Positions 18,236 to 29,215 of a DNA stretch of 50,262 nt are shown piece by piece. Position numbers and translations under genes: made by a program. How positions within the stretch are numbered: the first letter of the stretch is position 1; every line of letters starts with the position of its first letter. This stretch comes from Opitutus sp. GAS368 (GTDB lineage: Bacteria; Verrucomicrobiota; Verrucomicrobiia; Chthoniobacterales; Chthoniobacteraceae): assembly GCA_943329925.2 (NCBI GenBank), contig CALQFT020000006.1, positions 1-50,262 of the forward strand, in the 5' to 3' direction. A model generated the notes under the pieces. The model was not told where the DNA came from, did not search any database, and was given only the letters and a program-made list of their open reading frames with translations.

Positions 18236-18247
18236 ACTGTATACAGT
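18236..18247. promoter_or_regulatory. Putative GntR/FCD operator, perfect palindrome ACTGTATACAGT
   Basis: ACTGTATACAGT is a perfect 12-bp palindrome between the GntR gene and the divergent NHL gene. FCD-type GntR proteins typically bind palindromes centred on GTATAC, such as TTGTATACAA. On the minus strand the core TATACA can serve as a -10 element 17 nt after TTATTG, so bound repressor would block the operon promoter. Binding is inferred. Confidence 0.6.
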
Positions 18248-18481
18248 GGACAAATGGCCGCAATAATTAAACGATTAAATCTCCACGAGTTCCGTAGTTC
18301 AAAAAGTTTAAACGCTTATTTCAAACACTTTGCGCCATTTTTAGGCCGCTCTGCTCCACTGCATTTTGCTCCGCTTTCGAGCAGAACGGCACACCCACAA
18401 ATTGCCGCGACAGCACCGCTGCCTGATTTTTTCTGGAAATTCTTTCCCCTCAAACATCCTCCTTGCCATCCTCTGCCTCGC

Positions 18482-19588
18482 ATGAAACTCCTCCCCATCC
18501 CTGCCGCTTTCGCCTTCCTGCTCCTTTCGCTTGTTTCCCAAACCCAGACGCTTTGCGCCGCCGGTTGGCGGATTGAAACATTTGCCGGTAATGGCAAGCA
18601 GGGCTTTAGCGGGGACGGCGGTCCCGCCACCCAAGCCCAAGTCGACAATCCCTTTGGCGTCGTCAGAGGCCCCGACGGGGCAATCTGGTTCTGCGAATAT
18701 ACCGGTCAACGCATCCGCAGAGTCGCTCCCGATGGAACCATTTCCACAGTGGCTGGCTCGGGTAAAAAAGGCTATTCGGGAGACGGTGGTCCCGCCTTGG
18801 AGGCCACCTTCAACCTGCCTCATGAAATCCGGTTTGACCGCAACGGCAACATTTACGTCGTCGACATGGGCAACAACGCCGTTCGCAAAATTGACATCAA
18901 AACCAAGGTAATCACCACCTTCGCCGGCGGTGGAAGCGCGGGTTACTCCGGCGATGGCGGCCCCGCCTCCGCAGCCCAGCTCAAACAACCACACAGCATC
19001 CAGTTCGGCCCCGACGGAAGCCTGTACATTTGCGACATCGGCAACCACACCATCCGGAAGGTGGACATGAAGACCGCGGTGATCTCCACTTTTGCAGGCA
19101 CCGGAACCCCGGGGCCCACACCCGAGGGCTCCCCCATCGCGGGCACTACACTCAAGGGGCCTCGTTCCATCGATTTTGACGCTGAGGGCAACCTTTGGCT
19201 CGCCACTCGCGAAGGCAATCAAGTGTTCAAATTTGATCTGACGACCAACCGCATTTCTCACGTCGCAGGAACTGGTGCAAGCGGCTTCACTGGCAACGGC
19301 GCTCCAGCGCGAACCGCGACACTGAAGGGCCCAAAGGGTATATCCATCGATAAGGCCGGCAACGCCTGGCTCGCCGACACGGAGAGCCATTCTGTGCGGA
19401 TGATCCAAAAATCCACAGGCAACCTCGAACTGATGGCCGGCACCGGAGAAAAAGGAGACGGCCCCGATGGCAACCCTCTCGCCTGCCCGATGGCCAGGCT
19501 CCACGGCATATTCGTGGATGCGGACGGCTCGGTGTTTATCGGTGACAGCGAAGCGCACAAAGTGCGAGTGCTACGTCAAATCCCGTAA
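18482..19588 (+). CDS. Secreted NHL-repeat beta-propeller protein
   Basis: The ORF extends upstream to 18194, but the ATG at 18482 starts a clear Sec signal peptide (MKLLPIPAAFAFLLLSLVSQ, cleavage near LCAAG), giving 368 residues. The rest is about six NHL-type blades with the recurring patterns STVAGSGKKGYSGDGGPA and IRKVDMKT, and aspartate/glycine-rich turns such as DRNGNIYVVDMGNNAVRKI. Such propellers usually bind ligands or proteins outside the cytoplasm; a few are lyases or lactonases. It is divergent from the GntR operon and shares its 274-nt upstream region, so it may respond to the same repressor. No catalytic site can be assigned. Confidence 0.88.
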   Translation: MKLLPIPAAFAFLLLSLVSQTQTLCAAGWRIETFAGNGKQGFSGDGGPATQAQVDNPFGVVRGPDGAIWFCEYTGQRIRRVAPDGTISTVAGSGKKGYSGDGGPALEATFNLPHEIRFDRNGNIYVVDMGNNAVRKIDIKTKVITTFAGGGSAGYSGDGGPASAAQLKQPHSIQFGPDGSLYICDIGNHTIRKVDMKTAVISTFAGTGTPGPTPEGSPIAGTTLKGPRSIDFDAEGNLWLATREGNQVFKFDLTTNRISHVAGTGASGFTGNGAPARTATLKGPKGISIDKAGNAWLADTESHSVRMIQKSTGNLELMAGTGEKGDGPDGNPLACPMARLHGIFVDADGSVFIGDSEAHKVRVLRQIP

Positions 19589-19686
19589 CCTGCCGGCCAC
19601 CGCTGGTTTTCCAAACGCAACTCCGCTCGATTTTATACCATCTCTTTTAGCTTTATGGATGATTAAAAGACCTCAGCACCTGGGGC

Positions 19687-19754
19687 CGCGGAGCCCCAGC
19701 TCCGCAATGAGTGTCTGAGTTTTTGGAGCGTCTAAGCAGAGCTGGGGCTCCGCG
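19687..19754. repeat. Long inverted repeat (16-bp arms), possible bidirectional terminator or dispersed palindrome
   Basis: The left arm CGCGGAGCCCCAGCTC (19687-19702) and the right arm GAGCTGGGGCTCCGCG (19739-19754) are perfect reverse complements separated by 36 nt. The element lies between the convergent NHL and uup genes. The GC-rich arms could stop transcription from both sides, although there is no good T-tract. It also looks like a dispersed extragenic palindrome; copy number in the genome would tell. Confidence 0.6.
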
Positions 19755-19794
19755 ATCCCGGGAGAGAAGGACCAGTTTTCTTCAAGATTTGGTA

Positions 19795-21720
<1,926 letters not shown>

Positions 21721-21784
21721 GGATTTAAAAGAGACGATCGTTAAGATCCGCCAGACTTGGCGTATCCGCAACCGTCCCTAACTT

Positions 21785-23281
21785 TCAGTGAGCGGCCGCT
21801 GCGACGCTCGGCGCACTGGTGCGCAGGGCTGAGAGGACAGGGTTAGGGTTGATACCGAAGTAGAAAATAGAGGCGATGAGCAGGCTGATGGTGATTTTAC
21901 TCAGCGGAGCCACCGTGATGGGGGTGGTCTCCAGCGGATCATGCCAGTACATGGCGGCCACCACGCGGAAGTAGTAATAGAAGCCCGCTCCCACGGTGAT
22001 CACCCCTAGGGCGAGCAGCCCCCATTGATGGGCTTGAATGATCTGTGCGAAGACGAGAAATTTGCCGTAGAACCCCGCCGTCAAGGGGACGCCTGCCAAG
22101 GAGGACATCGCCACCACCATGGCGAAAGCGAGAAACGGGGAGCGCTTCGAAAGTCCATTGAAGTGCTGGATTTCTTCGCCCTTGGAATTCACCGAAACCA
22201 AGGTGAGCACAGCAAACGCCAAAAGCGTCATGAGCATGTAGGCGAACAAATAGTAGCCGACAGTCGTGCCGACTCCGAGGAGCAAACTGCCTCCCGCGCC
22301 AATGCAGGCAATGGCTGTGAGCAGGTAACCGGCGTGGCCGATGCTCGAGTAGGCCAGAAGCCGCTTGAGGCTGTTTTGGGGCAGGGCTGCGAGGTTGCCA
22401 AAAATCAGCGTCGCCCCCGCGACAATGGCTAGCACCTGCAGGACTTTGGGCAAAATGGATTCCACACCGAGGAAGGGTTCCAGTACGCGGAGAAACAGCA
22501 GGAAGCTTGCCGCCTTGGATCCCACAGAAAGAAACGCAGTCACAGGCGTCGGGGCACCTTCATACACATCTGGGACCCAGCTTTGGAAGGGAACAGCGGC
22601 TACCTTGAAACCGAGGCCTACGAGAACCAGCAGGAAAGCAAAGAGAATCGCGGTGTCGTCCCCTCGTAAGTGGGCGAGTTTTTCGGCTACCTTGGTGAAA
22701 TGAGTTTCGCCCGTCAGGCCGAAAATCCAAGTGATACCGTACACGATAAAACCCGTGGAAAGCGCTCCCAGAATGAGGTATTTCACACCGGCTTCGAGGG
22801 AGGCGTGGCTACGGCGAGCGTAGGCAACCAGTACGTAGAAGGAGATGGTGACTAGCTCCAAGGCGGCGAAGGCCATCACTAAATCTACGGCAGACGCCAT
22901 TAACATGAGCCCTGTGCACGTAAAAAGCGGTAGAATGTAGAATTCGCCGGTTCCCGCACCTTTGTGGGCGGAGGGGAGGAGTTTTGCCAAGGTCGACTCG
23001 TAATCCAGAGCCAGCACGAGAACCGCAATAGTCGTCAGTAGCGCAATCCGCTTGAAAACTAAGGAGACGCCGTCTCCTGAGTAAAAGTTCCAGTAACTCC
23101 CAGGCGCCAGCGTTGCTGGGGCTGATGCGGTGAAGAAACTAATCGCAAAGATCCAGCCGAGGCAGAAAATAGCGATGTGCGCCAGACCACGCTTGTTTGT
23201 GCTGTTAGAGAAGGACTCCGCCAGCAACAGAATGAAGCCGAGGGCCAGAACCAGTATTTCGAGTGAGATGGGCGGAAACAT
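21785..23281 (-). CDS. nuoN: NADH-quinone oxidoreductase subunit N
   Basis: An antiporter-like proton-pumping subunit of complex I. The track uses a GTG at 23287; the ATG two codons later (23281) gives 498 residues and is as likely. About 14 hydrophobic helices are present. The Mrp-type core contains TM lysine and proline positions such as KVAAVPFQSWVPDVYEGAP near residue 230, followed by PTPVTAFLSVGSKAA and LLAYSSIGHAGY, all typical of NuoN. It follows nuoM directly: the nuoM stop begins at 23288. Confidence 0.95.
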   Translation of the reverse strand: MFPPISLEILVLALGFILLLAESFSNSTNKRGLAHIAIFCLGWIFAISFFTASAPATLAPGSYWNFYSGDGVSLVFKRIALLTTIAVLVLALDYESTLAKLLPSAHKGAGTGEFYILPLFTCTGLMLMASAVDLVMAFAALELVTISFYVLVAYARRSHASLEAGVKYLILGALSTGFIVYGITWIFGLTGETHFTKVAEKLAHLRGDDTAILFAFLLVLVGLGFKVAAVPFQSWVPDVYEGAPTPVTAFLSVGSKAASFLLFLRVLEPFLGVESILPKVLQVLAIVAGATLIFGNLAALPQNSLKRLLAYSSIGHAGYLLTAIACIGAGGSLLLGVGTTVGYYLFAYMLMTLLAFAVLTLVSVNSKGEEIQHFNGLSKRSPFLAFAMVVAMSSLAGVPLTAGFYGKFLVFAQIIQAHQWGLLALGVITVGAGFYYYFRVVAAMYWHDPLETTPITVAPLSKITISLLIASIFYFGINPNPVLSALRTSAPSVAAAAH

Positions 23282-23287
23282 GGGCAC

Positions 23288-24769
23288 TTAGCGGAGAGCC
23301 GCCTCCAGAGTGGGTTTGAGGTAGCCGAGGAAGTAGCGAGGAAAAACTCCCCCTAGCAGCAGGGTGAGGGGCAATAGGGCGAGTGCGAAGCGTGCGCTTC
23401 CAGCGAGGTCGGTCCACTTGGCGGAAGTCGCGGTGGGTTGGCCGAGGAAAACGGCCTTGTAGGCCCGTAACATATAGACTGCAGAAATTACCACGCCCCA
23501 CAACGCGAGGATGGTTGCTGTCTTTTGAAAGGAGGTGGCGCCGGGACTGAATCCTCCGAAAAAGACCATGGTTTCGCTGGCGAAATTGGCGAAACCAGGC
23601 AGACCGATGGATGCAAAGGCCGCCATTGCGAAACAAATTCCCAAAAAGGGAACACTTTTGGAGGCGCCGCCGAGCCTGTCGAATCTCAACGATCCTTCAT
23701 GGTCACGAATCGTGCCGCTCACTGCAAAGAGGGCGGCTACCGAAAGGCCGTGGGCAAACATGAGCAGGCACGCGCCAGAGAGGCCAGCCAGGTTTAGGGA
23801 AGCGAGGCCGAGGAATATGTACCCCATGTGCATTACGCTGGAGTAGCCGATCATAAAGTCCAGCTTGCGTTGGGAGATCGTCACAAGGCCCACGTACAGA
23901 ATGTTGCCTAAAAGCGCAACCAACAGAAGGTCTTGAGCCGTGTAGCTACCCCAAACCGGTTGGTGAAAGGCATCCGGCAGAAACGGCAAAACCAAACGGA
24001 CCATTCCGTAGAGACCAAACTTTTTAAGCACCCCAGAGTGTAACATCGCCACTGGAGTCGGGGCTGATGCATAGGCCGGGGCAGCCCAAGAGTGGAACGG
24101 AAACAGGGAAATCAGGATCCCGAAACCGATGGTGAGCAAAAACCAAGGACGAATTTGAGCCGCGGCCGGGATCATGTGGGCTGCACCGAGTTGCTGCAGC
24201 GCTTGAAGGTCAAATGTCCGACTGGAGACCGGAAGCGCCATGAGCAAATCCACCAATCCTGCAAGGAGCACAATGCTCCCAACGCCGAGGTAAATGGTGA
24301 TCTTCCAAGCTGCCGCCTGCCGCTCGCCGGTGCCCCAGAGCCCGATGAGCAGAAAGGTTGGCACTAGCGCTAATTCATGGAATGCGTAGAAGAAAAAGAG
24401 ATCCTTGGCCAGGAAGGCCCCGGTGGCGCCCGCGCTAATGAGCAGCACTGAGCCGTCGAACAGGTTGGCCCGCTTTTCCAAGTTGGGCAGGAACCAGACT
24501 GCAGTGACCGTGACTAGCGCTGTAAGCAGCAACATCACAAGGCTCAATCCGTCTACGCCAACAGAGTACCGGAGATCCACGCCCGGGAATAGGGGATTGG
24601 TTTCGAAAACGAATTGATAGCCGGCTTTGGCTTGGTTATAGCGGAACCACAGGGCAAGCGTGAGAGCCAGCTGCAAAAGGGCTGAACCTTTCGCCCAAGT
24701 GCGGTTGCCGAACCCCAAAAATAGGGCCGCTGCGGTGACGATGGGAATGAGAAGCAGGGTGGTAAGCAC
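23288..24769 (-). CDS. nuoM: NADH-quinone oxidoreductase subunit M
   Basis: A 493-residue membrane subunit of complex I that starts with GTG. About 14 helices are visible. Diagnostic NuoM elements are the TM5-region FFYAFHELALVPTFLLIGLWG with the essential Glu of the antiporter-like channel, PFHSWAAPAYASAPTPVAMLHSGVLKKFGLYG and GYSSVMHMGYIFLG. It should carry one of the proton channels of the membrane arm. It lies 15 nt after nuoL. Confidence 0.95.
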   Translation of the reverse strand: MLTTLLLIPIVTAAALFLGFGNRTWAKGSALLQLALTLALWFRYNQAKAGYQFVFETNPLFPGVDLRYSVGVDGLSLVMLLLTALVTVTAVWFLPNLEKRANLFDGSVLLISAGATGAFLAKDLFFFYAFHELALVPTFLLIGLWGTGERQAAAWKITIYLGVGSIVLLAGLVDLLMALPVSSRTFDLQALQQLGAAHMIPAAAQIRPWFLLTIGFGILISLFPFHSWAAPAYASAPTPVAMLHSGVLKKFGLYGMVRLVLPFLPDAFHQPVWGSYTAQDLLLVALLGNILYVGLVTISQRKLDFMIGYSSVMHMGYIFLGLASLNLAGLSGACLLMFAHGLSVAALFAVSGTIRDHEGSLRFDRLGGASKSVPFLGICFAMAAFASIGLPGFANFASETMVFFGGFSPGATSFQKTATILALWGVVISAVYMLRAYKAVFLGQPTATSAKWTDLAGSARFALALLPLTLLLGGVFPRYFLGYLKPTLEAALR

Positions 24770-24784
24770 GGTCGCGATCCCTCG

Positions 24785-26629
24785 TTATTTGGTGAGAATG
24801 TAAAGCAGGACGACGACGCCAGCGCCAAAGAAGAAGGCGTAGCCCTGCAAGTTGCCGAATTGTAGGAGACGCAGGGTGTAGCCCGCGCCCCAGGTGATCG
24901 CGCAGATGCCGCGCACGATGACCCCGTCGAGAATGAAATGGTCAAACCAGCCGAGGAACCCAGCCAGCATATCTTGAGTCCCGGCGACAAGCGCACTGTA
25001 GATCTCGTCAATGTAGAATTTATTGGCAAAAAGCGGGATTCGTACTGGATCTTTAATCCGGTATGCATCCTTGAAAATCGCCGGATCCTTAATTGCTGGA
25101 TGGTAGAGCATCCACGCGCCCACCGTTCCTAGCACAAAGGCGCCCACCGCGAGCGCGGGAACCAAGGTGACGGCTGCCGCTGCATGGACGTGGTGGAACA
25201 GTTCCTTTCCAAAAATTGCCTCGGCGAACCCAGCGTACCCTGCAATCGCGGAAAGCACTGCGAGAATCAGGAGAGGAACGGTCATTCCCGCGGGGCAATC
25301 GTGGCCATGGCTGGCGGCGTCGGTCCTAGGGTGTCCAAAGAAGGCGACCACCACAAGGCGGGTCATATAGAAGGCAGTCAGCAGGGAGGTGAGCAGACCG
25401 GCGGCGAAGACGGGCATGCTCTTGTGCCAGGCGGCCAGCAGAATGGCTTCTTTGGAGAAAAAGCCAGCGAGGAAAGGCATCCCAGTCAGTGCGAGCGTCC
25501 CAATGGCGAAGGTGAGGAACGTCTTGGGCATGGTCTTGCGCAGGCCGCCCATTTTCCAGATGTCCTGTTCGTGGTGCAGTGCGTGAATGACCGCGCCGGA
25601 ACCAAGGAAGAGAAGGGCCTTGAAGAAGGCGTGCGTAAAGAGGTGGAACATCGAGGCACCCCAAGCGCCGACGCCGATGCCTGCGACCATTAAGCCAAGT
25701 TGGGAAAGCGTCGAGTAAGCGAGGATACGCTTAATGTCGTTCTGTTGTGTCGCCATGAGGGCGGCCATCAGGGCGGTGATTGCCCCAACTGTTGCGATCA
25801 CCCCTAACGCTGTGGCGGAGGGTTCCAAAATGAAGAAAATCCGGGCAAGCATGTAGACGCCTGCAGCGACCATTGTTGCCGCATGGATTAATGCTGAAAC
25901 TGGCGTGGGGCCTTCCATGGCGTCCGGTAACCAGACGTGGAGGGGCATTTGAGCCGACTTGCCCACCGCTCCGCAGAATAGGCAAAGCCCCGCAAGCGTA
26001 AGGAAAGTGGGATTCGCTGTGAGCTTGGCGAGGTTTTCCTGGATGCCTGCAAATTCCACGGTGCCGACGGTGGACCAAACCAGCAGAATGCCGGACATGA
26101 AGCCGAAGTCGCCGATGCGGTTTGTCAAAAACGCTTTGTTTGCAGCTTTGGCGGCAGATTCTTTGGTAAACCAGTGGCCGATGAGCAGGAAACTGCTCAC
26201 ACCAACCAATTCCCAAAAAATGAACATCATTGCTAGGTTGTCGGCGAGAACGATCCCGAGCATGGAAAACATGAATAAGGAAAGCGCTCCGAAAAAGCGG
26301 GATTTGCCTTCATCTTCGGCCATGTAAACCGTCGAGTAGACATGGACCAATGTTCCCACCCCGGTAACAACCAAAAGCATTACCCGAGTGAGGGCGTCTA
26401 CTTTCAAGCCAATACCCAGTTTAAGGGCCGGCCCCAGATCAATCCACGGAATGGCGGTGAGCACATCCGTGGCGTTTTTTACCAGAAGAAGTGAGGCTCC
26501 GAGGGCAACGAATACGGCGCTCAGAGAGAGCAGTACGCTCAAGGCTTTTGAGCGGTGGGCAAACAGCAAAATCAGCGAGGCACTAGCCAGCGGGCTGAGC
26601 AGGATGAGCCAGGGTAAGGTGGATTCCAT
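24785..26629 (-). CDS. nuoL: NADH-quinone oxidoreductase subunit L
   Basis: The distal proton-pumping subunit of complex I. The track start is a TTG (26635); the ATG at 26629 gives 614 residues (MESTLPWLILL). Hallmarks are FIFWELVGVSSFLLIGHWF, the NKAFLTNRIGDFG motif, LHVWLPDAMEGPTPVSALIHAATMVAAGVYML and LAYSTLSQLGLM. The last part (about 480-614) contains the segment expected to form the long lateral helix HL and the final TM anchor. Length is normal for NuoL. Confidence 0.95.
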   Translation of the reverse strand: MESTLPWLILLSPLASASLILLFAHRSKALSVLLSLSAVFVALGASLLLVKNATDVLTAIPWIDLGPALKLGIGLKVDALTRVMLLVVTGVGTLVHVYSTVYMAEDEGKSRFFGALSLFMFSMLGIVLADNLAMMFIFWELVGVSSFLLIGHWFTKESAAKAANKAFLTNRIGDFGFMSGILLVWSTVGTVEFAGIQENLAKLTANPTFLTLAGLCLFCGAVGKSAQMPLHVWLPDAMEGPTPVSALIHAATMVAAGVYMLARIFFILEPSATALGVIATVGAITALMAALMATQQNDIKRILAYSTLSQLGLMVAGIGVGAWGASMFHLFTHAFFKALLFLGSGAVIHALHHEQDIWKMGGLRKTMPKTFLTFAIGTLALTGMPFLAGFFSKEAILLAAWHKSMPVFAAGLLTSLLTAFYMTRLVVVAFFGHPRTDAASHGHDCPAGMTVPLLILAVLSAIAGYAGFAEAIFGKELFHHVHAAAAVTLVPALAVGAFVLGTVGAWMLYHPAIKDPAIFKDAYRIKDPVRIPLFANKFYIDEIYSALVAGTQDMLAGFLGWFDHFILDGVIVRGICAITWGAGYTLRLLQFGNLQGYAFFFGAGVVVLLYILTK

Positions 26630-26643
26630 GGGCAAGCGACTGG

Positions 26644-26970
26644 TTAGAACTTCAGAGACACGAGGTCTTCAACGTGGGTGGTTTGCCTCGCTCGGTAAAG
26701 CGCCACGATGATGGCCAGCCCCACGGCGACCTCCGCCGCAGCAACAGCGATGATGAAAAACACCAGCACTTGGGCGTTGTAATTGGGTAGACCGTCCGCG
26801 CCGACGTGGTAGCGGGAGAAGGCGACGAGGGACAAATTGGCGGCGTTGAGCATCAGCTCAAGGCACATGAAAATCGTGATAATGTTGCGCCGCAACAAGA
26901 CCCCAGCAAAGCCAATGGAAAACAGCAGCCCGCTTGCGAGCAGATAATGATTGAGCGTCAGAGGATTCAC
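26644..26970 (-). CDS. nuoK: NADH-quinone oxidoreductase subunit K
   Basis: A 108-residue protein with three TM helices that starts with GTG. The two conserved membrane glutamates of NuoK are at Glu38 (MCLELMLNA) and Glu80 (VAAAEVAVG); both lie on the proton path through the membrane arm. The C-terminal tail is slightly longer than the 100-residue E. coli protein. It is 12 nt downstream of nuoJ. Confidence 0.95.
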   Translation of the reverse strand: MNPLTLNHYLLASGLLFSIGFAGVLLRRNIITIFMCLELMLNAANLSLVAFSRYHVGADGLPNYNAQVLVFFIIAVAAAEVAVGLAIIVALYRARQTTHVEDLVSLKF

Positions 26971-26982
26971 AGTGGGCGCAGG

Positions 26983-27486
26983 TTACTTGAGTTCACGACG
27001 GGAGAGGACGATGACCCCAACGGAGGCCACCAGAACGAGGACGCCGACTGTCTGGAAGGGTAAATTAAACTGAGTGAACAGGGTAATGCCGACTTGGCGG
27101 ACGTCATCGAGTCGAGCGACTCCTAGGGGAGGAAAGGGATTCTTCCCTATGGAAAACGAGTTCAAAACATGGAGGAGTTCAAACATGAATCCCACTGCCA
27201 CGGCGCCGCCTCCAGCGAGAGACAGTCTGTTGAACTGGCGGCGCTGCTCAGCTTTAAGGTCCAGTAGCATGATGATGAAGAGAAACAGCACCATCACCGC
27301 TCCGGCGTAGACGAGAATCTGAATGACTCCGATAAAGAAGGCGTCCAGGCCAACAAACAAGGCAGACAAACAAAGAAAAGATGCCACCAAACTCAACGCG
27401 CTGGCCACGGGATCCCGGTTGAGGACCACCGAAGTTCCGAACGCCAACATCAGGGCTGTGAATAACCAAAAGAGAATGGGAGACAT
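26983..27486 (-). CDS. nuoJ: NADH-quinone oxidoreductase subunit J
   Basis: A 167-residue protein with five predicted TM helices, the usual length for NuoJ. The conserved third helix with the pi-bulge region reads QILVYAGAVMVLFLFIIMLL, containing the key Tyr and the VLFLFIIM signature. In complex I this helix couples quinone chemistry to proton movement. It starts with ATG, 15 nt after nuoI. Confidence 0.95.
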   Translation of the reverse strand: MSPILFWLFTALMLAFGTSVVLNRDPVASALSLVASFLCLSALFVGLDAFFIGVIQILVYAGAVMVLFLFIIMLLDLKAEQRRQFNRLSLAGGGAVAVGFMFELLHVLNSFSIGKNPFPPLGVARLDDVRQVGITLFTQFNLPFQTVGVLVLVASVGVIVLSRRELK

Positions 27487-27501
27487 GCGAAAGGGCTCTG
27501 T

Positions 27502-28032
27502 TTATTTCTCTGGATTCCACTTGTGCACGAGATCTGGCATGGTTCCGCCTAGCTCGTACAATTTCTTCTTGTGATGCACCATGTCGGCGCGACTTTCACC
27601 TGTAACCGCGTAATCCTTGCGCAAGAAAATGGCTTGTTCGGGGCAGACCTCTTCACAAAGGCCGCAGTAGATGCAGCGTGCCATGTCGATGTCGAAGGCT
27701 TCCGGGGCCTTTTCCGCTTTGGCAAATTGGCTGCTATCTGGAACTGATCCCGGCGTGATCCTTATGGCGCGCGGGGGGCAGATAAATTCACATAACTGGC
27801 AGGAGACGCACTTTTCACGGCCATGCTCGTCCATCACCAAGGTGGGGGCTCCACGGTAGTATTCAGGCAGGTGCGCATCCCACTTTTCCTCGGGATACTG
27901 CATGACGATTTTGGTTTCGCCAGCGAGCATCTTACGGAGATGCTTAAAGGTGATAGCGAGACCAGCCACGATGTTTGGGAGATACAGTTTCTCCCAGAAA
28001 GTAAGGTTTGGCCGACGTACGGTATATGCCAT
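27502..28032 (-). CDS. nuoI: NADH-quinone oxidoreductase subunit I (two 4Fe-4S clusters)
   Basis: A 176-residue ferredoxin-like subunit of the complex I peripheral arm. Two classical CxxCxxCxxxCP motifs are present: CVSCQLCEFICP (Cys75, 78, 81, 85) and CIYCGLCEEVCP (Cys120, 123, 126, 130). They bind clusters N6a and N6b, which pass electrons from NuoG toward NuoB. The N-terminal amphipathic region (VAGLAITFKHLRKML) should lie on the membrane. NuoB, its electron acceptor, is not encoded in this window. Confidence 0.95.
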   Translation of the reverse strand: MAYTVRRPNLTFWEKLYLPNIVAGLAITFKHLRKMLAGETKIVMQYPEEKWDAHLPEYYRGAPTLVMDEHGREKCVSCQLCEFICPPRAIRITPGSVPDSSQFAKAEKAPEAFDIDMARCIYCGLCEEVCPEQAIFLRKDYAVTGESRADMVHHKKKLYELGGTMPDLVHKWNPEK

Positions 28033-28059
28033 GGTCGTAAGTGTTTTAAGCTGCTTTGA

Positions 28060-29205
28060 CTATTTTACGAATGCAATCACCGCAGCGGTGATGAAAATGT
28101 TGACTAACGCGATTTCAAATAGATAGAGCCAGCCCAATTTCATCAATTGGTCGAAACGAAAACGCGGCAAAGTCCAGCGCACCCAGATGAAGCAAAGGAG
28201 AAGTACAACCACCTTGGCAAAAAAGACGGTTATATGAATCAGCCCCAGCAGGCCGCCCGCTAGAGTGAGAGACGTTTCCGCTGTGTTTACCGGCAAAAAT
28301 GGAAGATGCCATCCGCCCAGAAAGAGCACGACGATGAGCGAGGAACCCGCGATCATGGCCGCGTATTCGCCTAGGAAGAAGAGCGCGAATTTCATCGAGG
28401 AATACTCGGTGTGGTACCCCGCGACCAGTTCCGTTTCGGATTCGGGCAAGTCGAACGGCAGGCGGTTTGTTTCCGCAAACATCGAGATGGTAAATACAAC
28501 GAAGGAAACGAATACAGGGAACCACAAAAGAACTTCGCGGAGGGTTAATTTTCCATCCGTAAAGGGAAGCAGGAGCCAGCCGTTCTCGACTTGATAACGG
28601 ATTGCTTCCGAAAGGTTCAGATCGCCAATAATCATCAAAACCGGAACTGCGCTCAATCCCAAGGAGAGTTCATAACTGATCATTTGGGAGGTGGAGCGGA
28701 TCCCTCCGAGGAACGGATACTTTGAATTCGAAGACCATCCCGCTAGAACGATTCCATAAACGCCGACTGAAGCGATGGCGAAGACGTAAAGGATTCCGAC
28801 GTTCACATCAGCCACAACCATTTTTTGGCCGAACATGTAATTGCCAAATGGCAAAACAGCTAACGTTGAAAGGGCTGGAACCATTGCCAGCACTGGAGCC
28901 ATCCAGAAGTAGAATTTATTGACGTGGCCCGGAGTGAACTCCTCTTTGAGTAGGAACTTCACGGCGTCGGCGATGGGCTGACCGAGTCCGCCCAAGTAGA
29001 GCTGAAGGTCACTCTTGAAGCCCAACAGCGAAGTTGGAAAGCCGGTCCGGTTGGGGCCCAGACGGTCTTGAATGAGGGCGCTGACCCTTCGCTCCGCGTA
29101 CACTGTGTACGAGACAAGCGGCAGCACAACGAGGAAGATCAGGAACAGCGTTTTGGCGACTGAACTGAGCATCAACAGCCAGGGAATGTCATTGAGGAAA
29201 TCCAT
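28060..29205 (-). CDS. nuoH: NADH-quinone oxidoreductase subunit H
   Basis: A 381-residue membrane subunit with about eight TM helices that forms the quinone chamber with NuoB and NuoD. Recognisable elements are ERRVSALIQDRLGPNRTG near residue 40, LGGIRSTSQMISYELSLG near residue 190, and the acidic quinone-site loop ETNRLPFDLPESETELVAGYHTEYSSMKFALFF (about 245-277; the ETNRLPFDLPE core is diagnostic). It is slightly longer than the E. coli protein. It lies 10 nt after nuoG. Confidence 0.95.
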   Translation of the reverse strand: MDFLNDIPWLLMLSSVAKTLFLIFLVVLPLVSYTVYAERRVSALIQDRLGPNRTGFPTSLLGFKSDLQLYLGGLGQPIADAVKFLLKEEFTPGHVNKFYFWMAPVLAMVPALSTLAVLPFGNYMFGQKMVVADVNVGILYVFAIASVGVYGIVLAGWSSNSKYPFLGGIRSTSQMISYELSLGLSAVPVLMIIGDLNLSEAIRYQVENGWLLLPFTDGKLTLREVLLWFPVFVSFVVFTISMFAETNRLPFDLPESETELVAGYHTEYSSMKFALFFLGEYAAMIAGSSLIVVLFLGGWHLPFLPVNTAETSLTLAGGLLGLIHITVFFAKVVVLLLCFIWVRWTLPRFRFDQLMKLGWLYLFEIALVNIFITAAVIAFVK

Positions 29206-29215
29206 GGTTTAAAAA

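Noticed and set aside
18341-19558. 405-residue minus-strand ORF opposite the NHL gene
   Set aside because: It is an antisense shadow of the repeat-rich NHL gene, which has a signal peptide and clear propeller blades. The shadow has no recognisable domain.
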